DNA of 64,000 bases from Anaerolineaceae bacterium (GTDB lineage Bacteria; Chloroflexota; Anaerolineae; Anaerolineales; Anaerolineaceae): contig JAFPZX010000169.1 in the NCBI GenBank assembly GCA_017417055.1, forward strand, positions 1-64,000, read 5' to 3'. The notes beneath the pieces were generated by a model, which made no database searches, was not told the DNA's origin, and saw only the letters and a program-made list of their open reading frames with translations. Positions 1 to 7,864 of this stretch are shown in pieces. Made by a program: the position numbers and the translations under genes. Positions within the stretch are counted from its first letter, which is position 1. Each line of letters starts with the position of its first letter.

Positions 1-132
1 AAAAGCAACGGGGTTTCAGTGCTTTATGACGATATTGCCATCGACAATCCCGCAATCAAACTTTTCCTGAAACATGGCTTCATGGAAGAATACCGGACAG
101 AGGATAAAATATATCTCAGGAAAGAGCTGTAA
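1..132 (+). CDS. GNAT acetyltransferase, C-terminal end only
   Basis: The window opens inside a gene. Frame 1 is open from base 1 to a TAA at 130-132 and gives 43 residues. The stretch NPAIKLFLKHGF is the usual end of the GNAT acetyltransferase fold, where an Asn-Pro-Ala start of the last helix is followed by the LFxxxGF strand turn. GNAT enzymes move an acetyl group from acetyl-CoA to an amine; the substrate cannot be read from this fragment. The start and the acetyl-CoA loop lie upstream of the window. Family assignment is inferred from the short motif only. Confidence 0.6.
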   Translation, partial: KSNGVSVLYDDIAIDNPAIKLFLKHGFMEEYRTEDKIYLRKEL

Positions 133-143
133 CACAAATTCGG

Positions 144-246
144 ATTTGTAGGGGATAGGATATTGGAGATAGGGGATAGTGAATAAAAAAAGATATTTGC
201 CGCACCTCAGCGAAATAACTCTCACTATTTCCTATCCCCCTGCAAA
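144..246. repeat. palindromic repeat, family G copy 1
   Basis: Imperfect inverted repeat: ATTTGTAGGGGATAGGATAT on the left pairs with a CCTATCCCCCTGCAAAT right end. The centre (GGATAGTGAATAAA ... GAAATAACTCTCACTAT) is shared, in inverted orientation, with the copy at 1257-1366. It fills the gap between the acetyltransferase fragment and the HIT gene and could act as a bidirectional terminator. Confidence 0.7.
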
Positions 247-249
247 TAT

Positions 250-711
250 TTAACGATTCAGCCATTCTTTTAGTCGGATAAACACTTCTTCCTTATCTTC
301 AGCAGATATTATACCGCTCTTATTCAACGCATAATGATGTCCAAACTCGCTGTCAGTATAAGTGCTCCCGTTAAGCATGACAGGCTTATCATATCTTGGC
401 CTTACATGAATATGAAGATGAGGATCAGGCGCAGCCTCTTTATAGAAATTGTTCATCAGGCAGCTCCAATTACATAGAGCTGCTCCTAAAACAGCCTTTA
501 AACAGGTTTCGACTTTACAAACCAGTTTATGAAGTTCTTCCCATTCATCCACTGTAAGGTCTGATAATGACCCGCAATGACGCTTCAATACGAAGATACA
601 GCGCCCGATATAATCCTGTTCATCTGAAAGGAAGACATACCAGAATTCACCATCATACACCTGAAACCGTTTGTCTTCTTCAGATAGATTGCACCAATCA
701 CAATTACCCAT
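250..711 (-). CDS. HIT-family (histidine triad) protein
   Basis: A 153-residue protein with the histidine triad HLHIHVRPRY near residue 100, the nucleotide-binding and catalytic signature of HIT hydrolases/transferases. These cytoplasmic enzymes attack the alpha-phosphate of nucleotide substrates. The N-terminal CDWC pair (residues 4-7) could hold a metal, as zinc sites are known in other HIT proteins. Length is normal for a single HIT domain. The ATG at 711 is preceded by an AGGTGA-like site. It is followed on the same strand, at the upstream side, by a GNAT gene (742-1218), and the two genes sit between two inverted copies of repeat family G. The substrate is unknown. Confidence 0.85.
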   Translation of the reverse strand: MGNCDWCNLSEEDKRFQVYDGEFWYVFLSDEQDYIGRCIFVLKRHCGSLSDLTVDEWEELHKLVCKVETCLKAVLGAALCNWSCLMNNFYKEAAPDPHLHIHVRPRYDKPVMLNGSTYTDSEFGHHYALNKSGIISAEDKEEVFIRLKEWLNR

Positions 712-741
712 TCATTTCACCTGTAAATCCCGAGTTTTGCT

Positions 742-1218
742 TTATGTTATATTCTGGATGATATTGGGTTCGCTTTTTCTTTTCTGGTAAAAGACGAATC
801 CGTCCTCAACCTTTATGATCCGATAGCCTAATCTTTTGTAAAAAGCATTTGTCCGCTCATTCCAGCATGGGGTATCCAGATTAAACTCAGCAGCACATGG
901 AAAATTCTTTTCTATGCTTTCCATCAGACGAATTCCGTAACCTTTTCTATGATAGACACTATCAATAAAAATTCTGCCAATGTATACGCTGTTTTTTGTT
1001 TCATCCGGGAATACAATGGCGGCCCCTACCAAATTTTTTTCTATCATTGCTTGATACAAATGCCCCTCCCGGGCCATTTGTTTATGCCATTCTACCGAAT
1101 CAAACTCAGGCGGGCACTCGCCTTTTACTCCGCCAACATTTACATCTGTTTCAAAAGCTCTGATAGACATATTTACGATTTTTTCTACCTGATTTGCTTC
1201 TGCTTTGACAATATACAT
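742..1218 (-). CDS. GNAT-family N-acetyltransferase
   Basis: A 158-residue single-domain acetyltransferase. The central acetyl-CoA loop is read as YHRKGYGIRLMESIE (consensus Q/RxxGxG/A) and the end as NERTNAFYKRLGYRII, the typical GNAT motif B. The strand before the loop is YIGRIFIDSVY. The start at 1218 has a purine-rich AGGAGAAGAGGG site directly upstream. It lies 30 bases upstream of the HIT gene on the same strand and is probably co-transcribed with it. Substrate cannot be told; small amines, antibiotics or protein N-termini are all possible in this family. Confidence 0.85.
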   Translation of the reverse strand: MYIVKAEANQVEKIVNMSIRAFETDVNVGGVKGECPPEFDSVEWHKQMAREGHLYQAMIEKNLVGAAIVFPDETKNSVYIGRIFIDSVYHRKGYGIRLMESIEKNFPCAAEFNLDTPCWNERTNAFYKRLGYRIIKVEDGFVFYQKRKSEPNIIQNIT

Positions 1219-1256
1219 CCCTCTTCTCCTAATTGTCTTACAAATACCGATTTATC

Positions 1257-1366
1257 ATAGGGATAGGATATAGGATTTAGGGGATAGTGAGAGTTATTTC
1301 GACGAGCTCGGCAACCATAATTGTTTTTATTCACTATTGCCTATATCCTATCTCCTATTCCCTATA
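1257..1366. repeat. palindromic repeat, family G copy 2
   Basis: Imperfect palindrome with ATAGGGATAGGATATAGGAT on the left and ATCCTATCTCCTATTCCCTAT on the right. The core GATAGTGAGAGTTATTTCG matches the copy at 144-246 in the opposite orientation. It lies between the GNAT gene and the 3' end of the HEAT-repeat gene. Confidence 0.7.
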
Positions 1367-1379
1367 ACAAAACAGCTCT

Positions 1380-2048
1380 TCAGTGAACCACTTTGATTGC
1401 TCCCAGGCAATGGATCCTGACAACCCGGTTGCTGTCAGACTCAGAGAGATCCCGCAGCTCTTCCAGATAGGGCCGAACAAATTCCGGCTTTCGTTTACCG
1501 AGGACACGGAAGATTTCCGGAGCTTCCATGCGTACTTTGTCGTCACTGTCATGCAGCAGCTCCGCAAAGACGGGCATATAGGGTTCATAGGGTTCCGGTG
1601 TGTTTACCGCGATGTTTTCCGATGCCCAGATGAAGCTGAGCCTGACCTTTGATTCCTCATCAGCGGCAAAGCGAAACAGGTCGACCCAGCAGGGCTCGAC
1701 CAGCTCCCACCTGCCGCGGCCGATCCGTCCGAGAGCGTTGAGCGCCCGTTCCCGCAGCAGCGGCTCCGGACTGTCAAGGAATGGGATGAGCCCGGGAACC
1801 GCACTTTCGATTGCATGAGGATAAGCAAGTCCCATCTCACCCAGCAGCCATAGCGCTTTCGCCTCGATTTTTACAGATTCTGAACTCAGCAGCGATGTAA
1901 CATAGGGAATATTTGCTTCCCACTGATTTCTGTCTTTTGTCAATATACCGAGTTCTTTATATAACTCCGATTCGTTCAATCCACCGTCTCCGCAAATTTG
2001 TGGTACTCCGGGTGCAGATTTCGGTGTACCGTATAGAAGATCTGTCAC
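1380..2048 (-). CDS. HEAT-repeat protein
   Basis: A 222-residue protein built of helical pairs typical of HEAT repeats, for example KIEAKALWLLGEMG, LLRERALNALGRIGRG and KVRMEAPEIFRVLGKR, spaced by about 35-40 residues. Such proteins are scaffolds or binding modules; no catalytic residues are visible. The start codon is GTG at 2048, overlapping the TGA of the upstream DUF998 gene by four bases (GTGA), so the two are translationally coupled. Its partner and role are unknown. Confidence 0.75.
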   Translation of the reverse strand: MTDLLYGTPKSAPGVPQICGDGGLNESELYKELGILTKDRNQWEANIPYVTSLLSSESVKIEAKALWLLGEMGLAYPHAIESAVPGLIPFLDSPEPLLRERALNALGRIGRGRWELVEPCWVDLFRFAADEESKVRLSFIWASENIAVNTPEPYEPYMPVFAELLHDSDDKVRMEAPEIFRVLGKRKPEFVRPYLEELRDLSESDSNRVVRIHCLGAIKVVH

Positions 2049-2683
2049 CCTGCAAACAAATACCAGCCCAGAACTGCATTGAACCCGACCGCGGCAAAGA
2101 CACTGAAACGCTCTACAACACCAAAATATTCCGGTGGGACGATGCCGGTCCCGACTGACCCGATAAACATCATCACCAGGGCAATTGCAGCCCAGACTCC
2201 GATCCCGCGGATGCCGCCTTTCCGGAATCCGGCGATGATCAGACAGATCAGTGATATGATCGAAAGCAGAACCACGAAAACCGTAACCACAATATGCATC
2301 ATTTCCTGAAAAGAAGTGATATCCTTTCCGCTGTCAGTAAGCGGAAACATCTTATAACCGACAGCAGATACCCAGTTCATTATGGTAAACAGATAGATAC
2401 CGATCCGAAAAAGACGGGATATTAGGGGCTGTCCCTTATGTCCCATTTCGTTCACATAGATTGAAACGCAAGTGGGACACACTACACTGCAGATTCCATA
2501 CAACGCGGCTAAATGCTCCCAGAGCATTTGGGATGGGGCATTTTGGGCAGACAAATCACTGACTTCCTGCTCCATCCAATTATATCCCGGGTAAGCCAGC
2601 GGAGAGAAAACCACCGCTGCTGTATAAGAAAGCAATGCGATGATTCCAGTCAGACCCAGCCAATTGATCAATTTTCGTTTCAT
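2045..2683 (-). CDS. DUF998-type integral membrane protein
   Basis: A 212-residue protein with about six hydrophobic segments. The first helix is followed by a short loop, FSPLAYPGYNWMEQEVSDLS, which carries the Pro-Gly-Tyr-xx ... Glu-Val-Ser-Asp-Leu-(Ser/Gly) pattern I associate with DUF998 proteins. Function of the family is not established. It is translationally coupled to the HEAT-repeat gene downstream (four-base overlap), which suggests a membrane protein with a cytoplasmic scaffold. A family A palindrome lies just upstream at 2700-2800. Confidence 0.7.
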   Translation of the reverse strand: MKRKLINWLGLTGIIALLSYTAAVVFSPLAYPGYNWMEQEVSDLSAQNAPSQMLWEHLAALYGICSVVCPTCVSIYVNEMGHKGQPLISRLFRIGIYLFTIMNWVSAVGYKMFPLTDSGKDITSFQEMMHIVVTVFVVLLSIISLICLIIAGFRKGGIRGIGVWAAIALVMMFIGSVGTGIVPPEYFGVVERFSVFAAVGFNAVLGWYLFAG

Positions 2684-2699
2684 AAGTCTTTCCCCTTAT

Positions 2700-2800
2700 C
2701 TAAGGAATCGCTGATTAATTTCTGCGAATGCGGGAGGACAGTTCCCCTCGTTCCTCGGGATAACCGTCCCCGCCCCTCAATAAATCAGTGTTTTCCTAAG
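2700..2800. repeat. palindromic repeat, family A copy 1
   Basis: About 100 bases with terminal inverted ends: TAAGGAATCGCTGATTAATT on the left and AATCAGTGTTTTCCTAAG on the right. The interior can fold separately: GGACAGTTCCCC ... GGGATAACCGTCC around CGTTCC. Same family as 4379-4599, 22330-22430, 51972-52072 and 58564-58662. Confidence 0.85.
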
Positions 2801-2829
2801 TCGGGTGACGCACACCCCGCTGTAGGTGA

Positions 2830-3357
2830 TCAGTCAACTATGATCCAGTATCGCTGTTCCACGCATCCTTCGGAATTGACAAATTCATTCTCGAGAACAC
2901 CGCCGTTTTTAAGAATCGATTTGGCGGAACCGATATTGTCTTTTTCACAGGTCATCAAAACCCTGTCAATTCCGAGTTTTCTGCACTCAATTAAAGCCAG
3001 GCGGATCATCTCTGTCGCATATCCTTTCCTTCGTTCGCTCGGCCTGATTCCATCTCCGATATGACCGCCTTCTTTCAATAGTGCTTCATTCAGATAATGG
3101 CGGATATTCACTGCGCCGAGGAGCCTGTTTCTGTCTTCATCCAGGAGGAAAAAAACAGAATCCGGGACCTTTCCATCTGCGGGCGTTTTTACTTCCAGAT
3201 GTTCCAGGTAATAATCAAAATCGTGATAATCATTTTTGAAAATTGCCCAGGGAGAGCGATTCGTATGGTTGAGTTCCTGATCGGTTTTCCACTCATCGAT
3301 CATTTCACCCAATTGTTTTTCATATTCTTTTGTCAGCTTAATCAATCTAAGACCCAT
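2830..3357 (-). CDS. GNAT-family N-acetyltransferase (ribosomal-protein-acetylase-like)
   Basis: A 175-residue acetyltransferase. The acetyl-CoA loop is RPSERRKGYATEMIRLAL and the C-terminal motif is KDNIGSAKSILKNGGVLENE, a pattern seen in RimJ/RimL-type members where Asn-xx-Ser-xx-xx-Lys replaces NxxA. The loop LLGAVNIRHYLNEAL ... GHIGDGIRPSER forms the beta bulge around the cofactor. Length is normal. It stands alone between repeat A1 and the toxin-antitoxin pair. Substrate is unknown. Confidence 0.85.
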   Translation of the reverse strand: MGLRLIKLTKEYEKQLGEMIDEWKTDQELNHTNRSPWAIFKNDYHDFDYYLEHLEVKTPADGKVPDSVFFLLDEDRNRLLGAVNIRHYLNEALLKEGGHIGDGIRPSERRKGYATEMIRLALIECRKLGIDRVLMTCEKDNIGSAKSILKNGGVLENEFVNSEGCVEQRYWIIVD

Positions 3358-3504
3358 TTTTTCTCACTCTTTTTGTTTCTTTACTCGTAATTGAACAGAA
3401 CAAAGCTCACGGAATCAGGCTATGTGAATCGTATCGATGGCACATAAACCTGTTCTCAAGTGCGGCATTTCTGGTTCTGAACTGTTACGGTTTAAATATG
3501 ATAA

Positions 3505-3825
3505 TCAAGCCCAGGAATCAAGCTCCGTATCAATATCCATTCCACCGTATAAAATTCGTACAACATTTACCTGACTCGTAGAATGATCGACCCAATAATA
3601 AATATTGTGATTTCCGGAAACGAGAAATCGTATTTCTTCTCCATTTCTGCCAGTTTTATAGATTTTATGTCTTTCTGGCAATTCCTCGAGAGAAAGAACT
3701 GCATTTGTAATACGGTTAAAAACGGTTTCTGCATTCATTGGAGCAAGAAGGGTATAAGCGATATATTCATATATATCTCGGATATCCTGTTCTGACTTTT
3801 CAGATAAATGGACAAGGTATTTCAT
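3505..3825 (-). CDS. RelE/ParE-family toxin
   Basis: A 106-residue basic protein starting MKYLVHLSEKSEQDIRDIYE, the alpha-helical opening of ParE/RelE toxins, followed by the strands EIRFLVSGNHNIYYWVD and VNVVRILYGGMD that form the family's beta sheet. ParE members block gyrase and RelE members cut mRNA on the ribosome; the sequence does not tell which. Its ATG overlaps the stop of the antitoxin by four bases (ATGA), the normal arrangement with antitoxin first. The pair is most likely autoregulated through the antitoxin. Confidence 0.85.
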   Translation of the reverse strand: MKYLVHLSEKSEQDIRDIYEYIAYTLLAPMNAETVFNRITNAVLSLEELPERHKIYKTGRNGEEIRFLVSGNHNIYYWVDHSTSQVNVVRILYGGMDIDTELDSWA

Positions 3826-4133
3826 AGATGGTAATCTCTGCGCATCTTTTTGATTGACTCCTCTGCGGGAATCGTTTTCCCTGTTCTGATATCTTCAAGA
3901 CCCTTTTCGAGTTCTTTATCAACCTGTTCACTGGTCAGTGTACGCATGCTGACAGGTACTTTGGTATTGGGAATTGTAACTTCAAAAGGGAGCCCTTTAT
4001 GCAGAATTATTTGTTTATAAAACATGTTAATAGCACCTGAAGCGGGGATTCCAAGAACATCCAAAATAGCCTCAGCCTGTTCCTTTACATCAGGTTCAAT
4101 CCGAGCATATATATTAGCTGTTTTTACAGACAT
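3822..4133 (-). CDS. RelB/DinJ-family antitoxin
   Basis: A 103-residue antitoxin with the ribbon-helix-helix N-terminus MSVKTANIYARIEPDVKEQA and the very typical DinJ stretch LGIPASGAINMFYKQII followed by GLPFEV. The reading frame is open for 20 more codons upstream, but the ATG at 4133 has a GGGAGGG ribosome site five bases before it and gives the usual N-terminus, so that start is preferred. The C-terminal half (residues 55-103), charged and probably flexible, would bind the toxin encoded by the overlapping gene. A short inverted repeat at 4171-4181 is a candidate operator. Confidence 0.9.
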   Translation of the reverse strand: MSVKTANIYARIEPDVKEQAEAILDVLGIPASGAINMFYKQIILHKGLPFEVTIPNTKVPVSMRTLTSEQVDKELEKGLEDIRTGKTIPAEESIKKMRRDYHL

Positions 4134-4170
4134 ATTACCCTCCCGATAATTTTTATATATCAATATTTTA

Positions 4171-4181
4171 GTACAATGTAC
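4171..4181. promoter_or_regulatory. candidate operator of the toxin-antitoxin operon
   Basis: GTACAATGTAC, a perfect 11-base palindrome (arms GTACA/TGTAC), lies 38 bases upstream of the antitoxin start. Ribbon-helix-helix antitoxins usually bind such short palindromes near their own promoter. The match is short and could be by chance. Confidence 0.4.
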
Positions 4182-4378
4182 ACACAATAGCAAGCTTTTA
4201 AATATGATTGGTATATATCCCGTCTGTCCGGTGATTACTATTCATACGGTCAACAATATTGCTGAGCCGAACTTGGGGACAGGCACGTCAGTGTCGGCTT
4301 CCGCGATACAGAATGCAAGTCCCGCATGTGCTTCGTGCTTAGTAATGTCCTGTGTTCTGCATCCTTTGTCATAATACC

Positions 4379-4599
4379 TAAGGAACCGCTGATTAATCTA
4401 ACATGCCATCGCAGGCATCACGATAAATGAATTTAGAAGCTTGCACACAAAGTGCAGTCTTTTTCTGTCGGCAAAGCGACAACAAAAAGGCAGACCTTGG
4501 CGTGCCTTTAAATTCACGGTAATTCCTGAGAAGGCGGGAGGACAGTTCTGCGCAGCGCGCAAAACCCTCCCCAAGCCCAAGTGATCAGTGTTTACCTAA
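4379..4599. repeat. composite repeat: family A with a family C unit inside
   Basis: The left end TAAGGAACCGCTGATTAAT and right end GTGATCAGTGTTTACCTA are family A ends. The right half has the family A core GGACAGTTCTGCG ... CGCAAAACCCTCC. Between them, at 4443-4506, sits a family C palindrome (GTGCAGTCTTTTT ... AAAAAGGCAGACC), which explains the doubled length. The right end contains the TAG stop of the MFS gene at 4596-4598. The rest of the gap 4134-4378 contains a degenerate half of a GGGGACAGGCAC-type repeat near 4270 and nothing coding. Confidence 0.75.
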
Positions 4600-5879
4600 T
4601 CCCTGTACTGATACTGCTTCAGTTTTCGTTCGAAAGCCAGGCACCAGATGATTCCCGCAAGGCCGAGAATAAACATCATCAGCGAAGCACCGGAGCCTTT
4701 TCCTGTCCCGAAAAGCTGCGTCAGGAAAGCGTTTGACCGGTTCGCGGCCATAAACGGTTCACAGACCTGATCCACCATGAATCCGCCGAACAGCAGCCCC
4801 AGCGGGATGGTGAAGAACTGCAGCGTGTTCCGGCAGGCGTAGACCCGTCCCTGCAGCTCAACCGGAACCGAATTCCGCATGATGACATTCTGATTGGCAC
4901 TCATCACCGGCACCAGCATCCAACCGATCACCTGCCCGATGCACCACACCACCGGCTCCCGGGACAATGCCAGCAGAAAGTTCTCGATCCCCAGCGAAAA
5001 CAGCATGGTGAGGTAGATCACTTTCACCCTGTCCTTCGGTTTTGGAAGACGGGTCACCAGCAGACTCCCGATGATCATGGCGATCCCGGAACAAGAGGTC
5101 ACGATTCCCAGCACATTGTTCCCTCCCCTGGGATTGGGCAGCACCAGTGCGGGCAGCACCGCGTCAAACGATGATGCGATAAAATTCACCCCGGACATGA
5201 ACAGGATCACATAAAGCACCAGCGGATTCGCTTTCAGAAACCGCAGCCCCTCCGCAGCCAGAGCCAATACATTTCCCTCGGTCTTCCCATCGGAAGATAC
5301 CTCCGGGATCCGGATGAAAAAAGCGAGCGCGATAAAAGCCGCCGCAAAGGTTACCAAATCGACCGCGATCACCGCATCCAACCCGGCCAGTCCGTATAAG
5401 GCCGAGGCGATCAGCGGGCTGCCGATGGAAATCAGCGACCGCGACAAAGACTGCAGTCCGCTGGTTTTTTGATAATAATCCTTCGGTACGATCAGCGTAT
5501 AAGCCACTTCCGAAGCGGGCTGCTGCACGGTGTTCATCAATCCGGAAAGGGCATTGATGGCGTAAAGATGCCAGACAGCCAGCAGGTCGGTTTTATACAG
5601 TACGAATACCAGAACCGTTCCCACTGCCGCAAACGCGTCGCAAATGAGCATGGTCTTCTTTTTGTCGAACTTATCCGTGAGCGCACCGGCGAGGATGCTC
5701 ATCACCACATACGGTGCATAGGTGCAAATCGTCAGCGCGGCGGTACTGAGCGCGGACCCGGTCTTTTCATAAAGCCACAGCGTAAGCGCAAACTGCGTAA
5801 GCGAACTGCCCAGCTGTGAAATGCTTTGCGTACTCCAAAGAATGTAAAAATTCTTCAGTCCATTTTTCATATTTTTCAT
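4596..5879 (-). CDS. MFS transporter (DHA3-like drug/macrolide exporter)
   Basis: A 427-residue protein with about 12 hydrophobic segments and the MFS loop 2-3 motif GALTDKFDKKKTMLI (consensus GxLxDRxGRR/K). The opening NFYILWSTQSISQLGSSLTQFAL and the QPASEVAYTLIVPKDYYQKT loop are typical of the DHA3 family that includes macrolide exporters such as MefA. It would use the proton gradient to export a small molecule through the cytoplasmic membrane. ATG at 5879 has an AGGAG site seven bases upstream. Its stop codon lies inside the end of a family A repeat. Substrate is not known. Confidence 0.85.
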   Translation of the reverse strand: MKNMKNGLKNFYILWSTQSISQLGSSLTQFALTLWLYEKTGSALSTAALTICTYAPYVVMSILAGALTDKFDKKKTMLICDAFAAVGTVLVFVLYKTDLLAVWHLYAINALSGLMNTVQQPASEVAYTLIVPKDYYQKTSGLQSLSRSLISIGSPLIASALYGLAGLDAVIAVDLVTFAAAFIALAFFIRIPEVSSDGKTEGNVLALAAEGLRFLKANPLVLYVILFMSGVNFIASSFDAVLPALVLPNPRGGNNVLGIVTSCSGIAMIIGSLLVTRLPKPKDRVKVIYLTMLFSLGIENFLLALSREPVVWCIGQVIGWMLVPVMSANQNVIMRNSVPVELQGRVYACRNTLQFFTIPLGLLFGGFMVDQVCEPFMAANRSNAFLTQLFGTGKGSGASLMMFILGLAGIIWCLAFERKLKQYQYRD

Positions 5880-5914
5880 TTTCCTGCTCCTTTTTTATTA
5901 TTTTTCCCGGAATC

Positions 5915-6016
5915 GTATCTATTCAGGGTGGAGCACGTGGGGACTGGCACCTTATGTCACGAAGCTGACATAAGGGTGCCTGTCCCAATGTGCGTCGCTG
6001 AGCTCTGAATAGATAC
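5915..6016. repeat. palindromic repeat, family D copy 1 (long hairpin)
   Basis: Outer arms GTATCTATTCAG (5915-5926) and CTGAATAGATAC (6005-6016) are a perfect 12-base pair. Inside are GAGCACGTGGGGACTGGCAC and GTGCCTGTCCCAATGTGC, and at the centre CTTATGTCA/TGACATAAG. The whole 100 bases can fold as one hairpin. It separates the MFS start from the end of the HD-GYP operon. Confidence 0.8.
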
Positions 6017-6033
6017 TCAGAATCACATCAAGA

Positions 6034-6081
6034 GCAGGGTTTGAGGAATTTGATCCTCCACACAAGTTCCTCAAACCCTGC
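6034..6081. terminator. 15-bp perfect stem, likely terminator or repeat
   Basis: GCAGGGTTTGAGGAA (6034-6048) and TTCCTCAAACCCTGC (6067-6081) are perfect inverted arms with an 18-base loop. It lies about 100 bases beyond the stop of the minus-strand HD-GYP gene. No clear T-run follows, so it may be a structural repeat rather than an intrinsic terminator. The remaining bases up to 6184 contain only short CCTAACACCTGACACC-type repeats. Confidence 0.55.
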
Positions 6082-6184
6082 GTGAAGCAGAAACCGTGCA
6101 CCGCATATAATCTCCTTATTATTGAAGGCCGGCTGTCAGCAACTGGCTACTAAAACCTAACACCTGACACCTAACACCTATAAC

Positions 6185-7855
6185 CTAATCTCCCGGATTT
6201 CCCCAGAGCCGGTCATAATTTTTCCAGACGTCATTCACATCCGCAGTCTCATTCATGCGGTAGTCCTTATCCTCATCGATCATGGCGAGCATCACGTCCG
6301 CAATCTGCGGGTCGAACCAGGTATCCCGGCAGCGTGCGATTTCCGCACGGACATCCGACTGTTTTTTCGGAACGGAATAGGTCCGGGTGCTGGTCATGGC
6401 GTCATAGCAGTCCGCGATGCAGGCGATCCTGGCCCGCTCCGGGATCTCGTATTCCTTCAGCCCGTCAGGGTATCCGGTTCCATTGAAGCGTTCGTGATGC
6501 CATCTGGCTCCCTCAGAAAGCTCCGGCATATCCGAGATCTCCTTTAAAATCTCATATCCTTTGACAGTGTGGGCCTTCACCGCTGCGAATTCGTCATCGG
6601 TCAGGCGGGTCGATTTATGGATAATGTCCTCATGGATCCCGATTTTTCCGATGTCATGCAGCAGCCCGATTTCATAAAGCTCCACCTGTTCCCGGTCACT
6701 TTTCCCCATTCTCCGCCCGATTTCCGCGCAGATCGCCGCCACTCTGCGGGAGTGGCCATCCGTATAATGGTCTTTGGTGTCAACCGTCCGGGAAAGGGTA
6801 AACATCATCTCCCGTGTCAGCCGTTTGGAGCGCCGGGTCTGGCGGTCTACTTCTTTTTCAAGCTTTTCCTCATATTCATAATGCTCCGTATCATCCACCA
6901 GCATAAAGAGTTTCCCGACAGATTCCCCGTGATGATGGAGTTCATTTTCCACCGGCGTATAGATCCGTCCTTCATGGGTGACCGTTCCATGATCGATCAC
7001 CGCCTGCGTGACACCGACAGGCAGACTTGGGGCGCCGGTCTTCAGCTCCGGGTAGATGCGGAAAGCAGGTTTATTGAAATAATCGACTGTACCCTCATTG
7101 TCTATCGCAATGATCCCTTCGGAAATCCTGTCGATAACGAAATCCTTCGCGATTTCTGTCATGCCAAGCAGATCGTAACGGAAAATGGCAATCAGCATGA
7201 TCAACGTGCTGAGGAAGAAACCGAACATGGTGACATCATAAAACTTTGTCACGCTGATCAGATCAAAAATCTGAACAATGTAAAATACAGCCTCAACCGT
7301 AAAAGCTATCAAGACAATCAGAAGCCTTCTTTGTGCCGTATGTTTTTTTTCTTTCCGGCAGCCTCGGATGATCCAGACGAATCCGGTAATGATGTAAATC
7401 ACCTGGATCCCGAAAAACAGATAGTAGATTATGCCGTTCCCGTGATCAATCTTTGGAAAAACATCCCCCTTTACAAATTCATACCACGAATAATAGAGCT
7501 TATGGGTTTCCAGCATAAACACGGATATATAAATTCCCAGGTGCGTTATCACCATAATCCTTGTGAGCCAATCCGGGATTCTGATCCTACAGAGCTTTGC
7601 TGTGAACAGGAACAACATCAGGCAGATCCACACTCTGCCGGCATAAGATATCTTCAGTGCTGTTAGATAAGTTTCTTCGGAACCGGCTTTCAATTCAAAC
7701 AAATATCCGAGGTTATTGATAAACGTCGCGGCACAGCTCAGAAACAAATAAGAGTGGAGCGAATTCCGCCATTTGTGAAGGATGATCCAGCTTTCAAGAA
7801 ACAGGCCGAGAATACTGATATATTGAATCGTAAGCAATATTTCACGAAGGTTCAT
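6185..7855 (-). CDS. 7TM-PAS HD-GYP domain protein
   Basis: A 556-residue membrane signalling protein. Residues 1-225 form about seven membrane segments of the histidine-kinase N-terminal 7TM type; 235-325 look like a PAS domain (RISEGIIAIDNEGTVDYFN); a short coiled linker follows; 345-520 are an HD-GYP domain with HD at 400-401 in GLLHDIGKIGI and HHE at 453-455 followed by FNGTGYP. HD-GYP enzymes hydrolyse cyclic-di-GMP or related dinucleotides. The usual HHExxDGxGYP has Asn in place of Asp here. It starts nine bases after the ABC permease stop and is probably the last gene of the tetR-ABC operon. Confidence 0.88.
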   Translation of the reverse strand: MNLREILLTIQYISILGLFLESWIILHKWRNSLHSYLFLSCAATFINNLGYLFELKAGSEETYLTALKISYAGRVWICLMLFLFTAKLCRIRIPDWLTRIMVITHLGIYISVFMLETHKLYYSWYEFVKGDVFPKIDHGNGIIYYLFFGIQVIYIITGFVWIIRGCRKEKKHTAQRRLLIVLIAFTVEAVFYIVQIFDLISVTKFYDVTMFGFFLSTLIMLIAIFRYDLLGMTEIAKDFVIDRISEGIIAIDNEGTVDYFNKPAFRIYPELKTGAPSLPVGVTQAVIDHGTVTHEGRIYTPVENELHHHGESVGKLFMLVDDTEHYEYEEKLEKEVDRQTRRSKRLTREMMFTLSRTVDTKDHYTDGHSRRVAAICAEIGRRMGKSDREQVELYEIGLLHDIGKIGIHEDIIHKSTRLTDDEFAAVKAHTVKGYEILKEISDMPELSEGARWHHERFNGTGYPDGLKEYEIPERARIACIADCYDAMTSTRTYSVPKKQSDVRAEIARCRDTWFDPQIADVMLAMIDEDKDYRMNETADVNDVWKNYDRLWGNPGD

Positions 7856-7864
7856 TTTTGAATT

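Noticed and set aside
6569-7666. 365-codon frame opposite the HD-GYP gene
   Set aside because: Antisense to well-defined PAS and HD-GYP motifs; no ribosome site.
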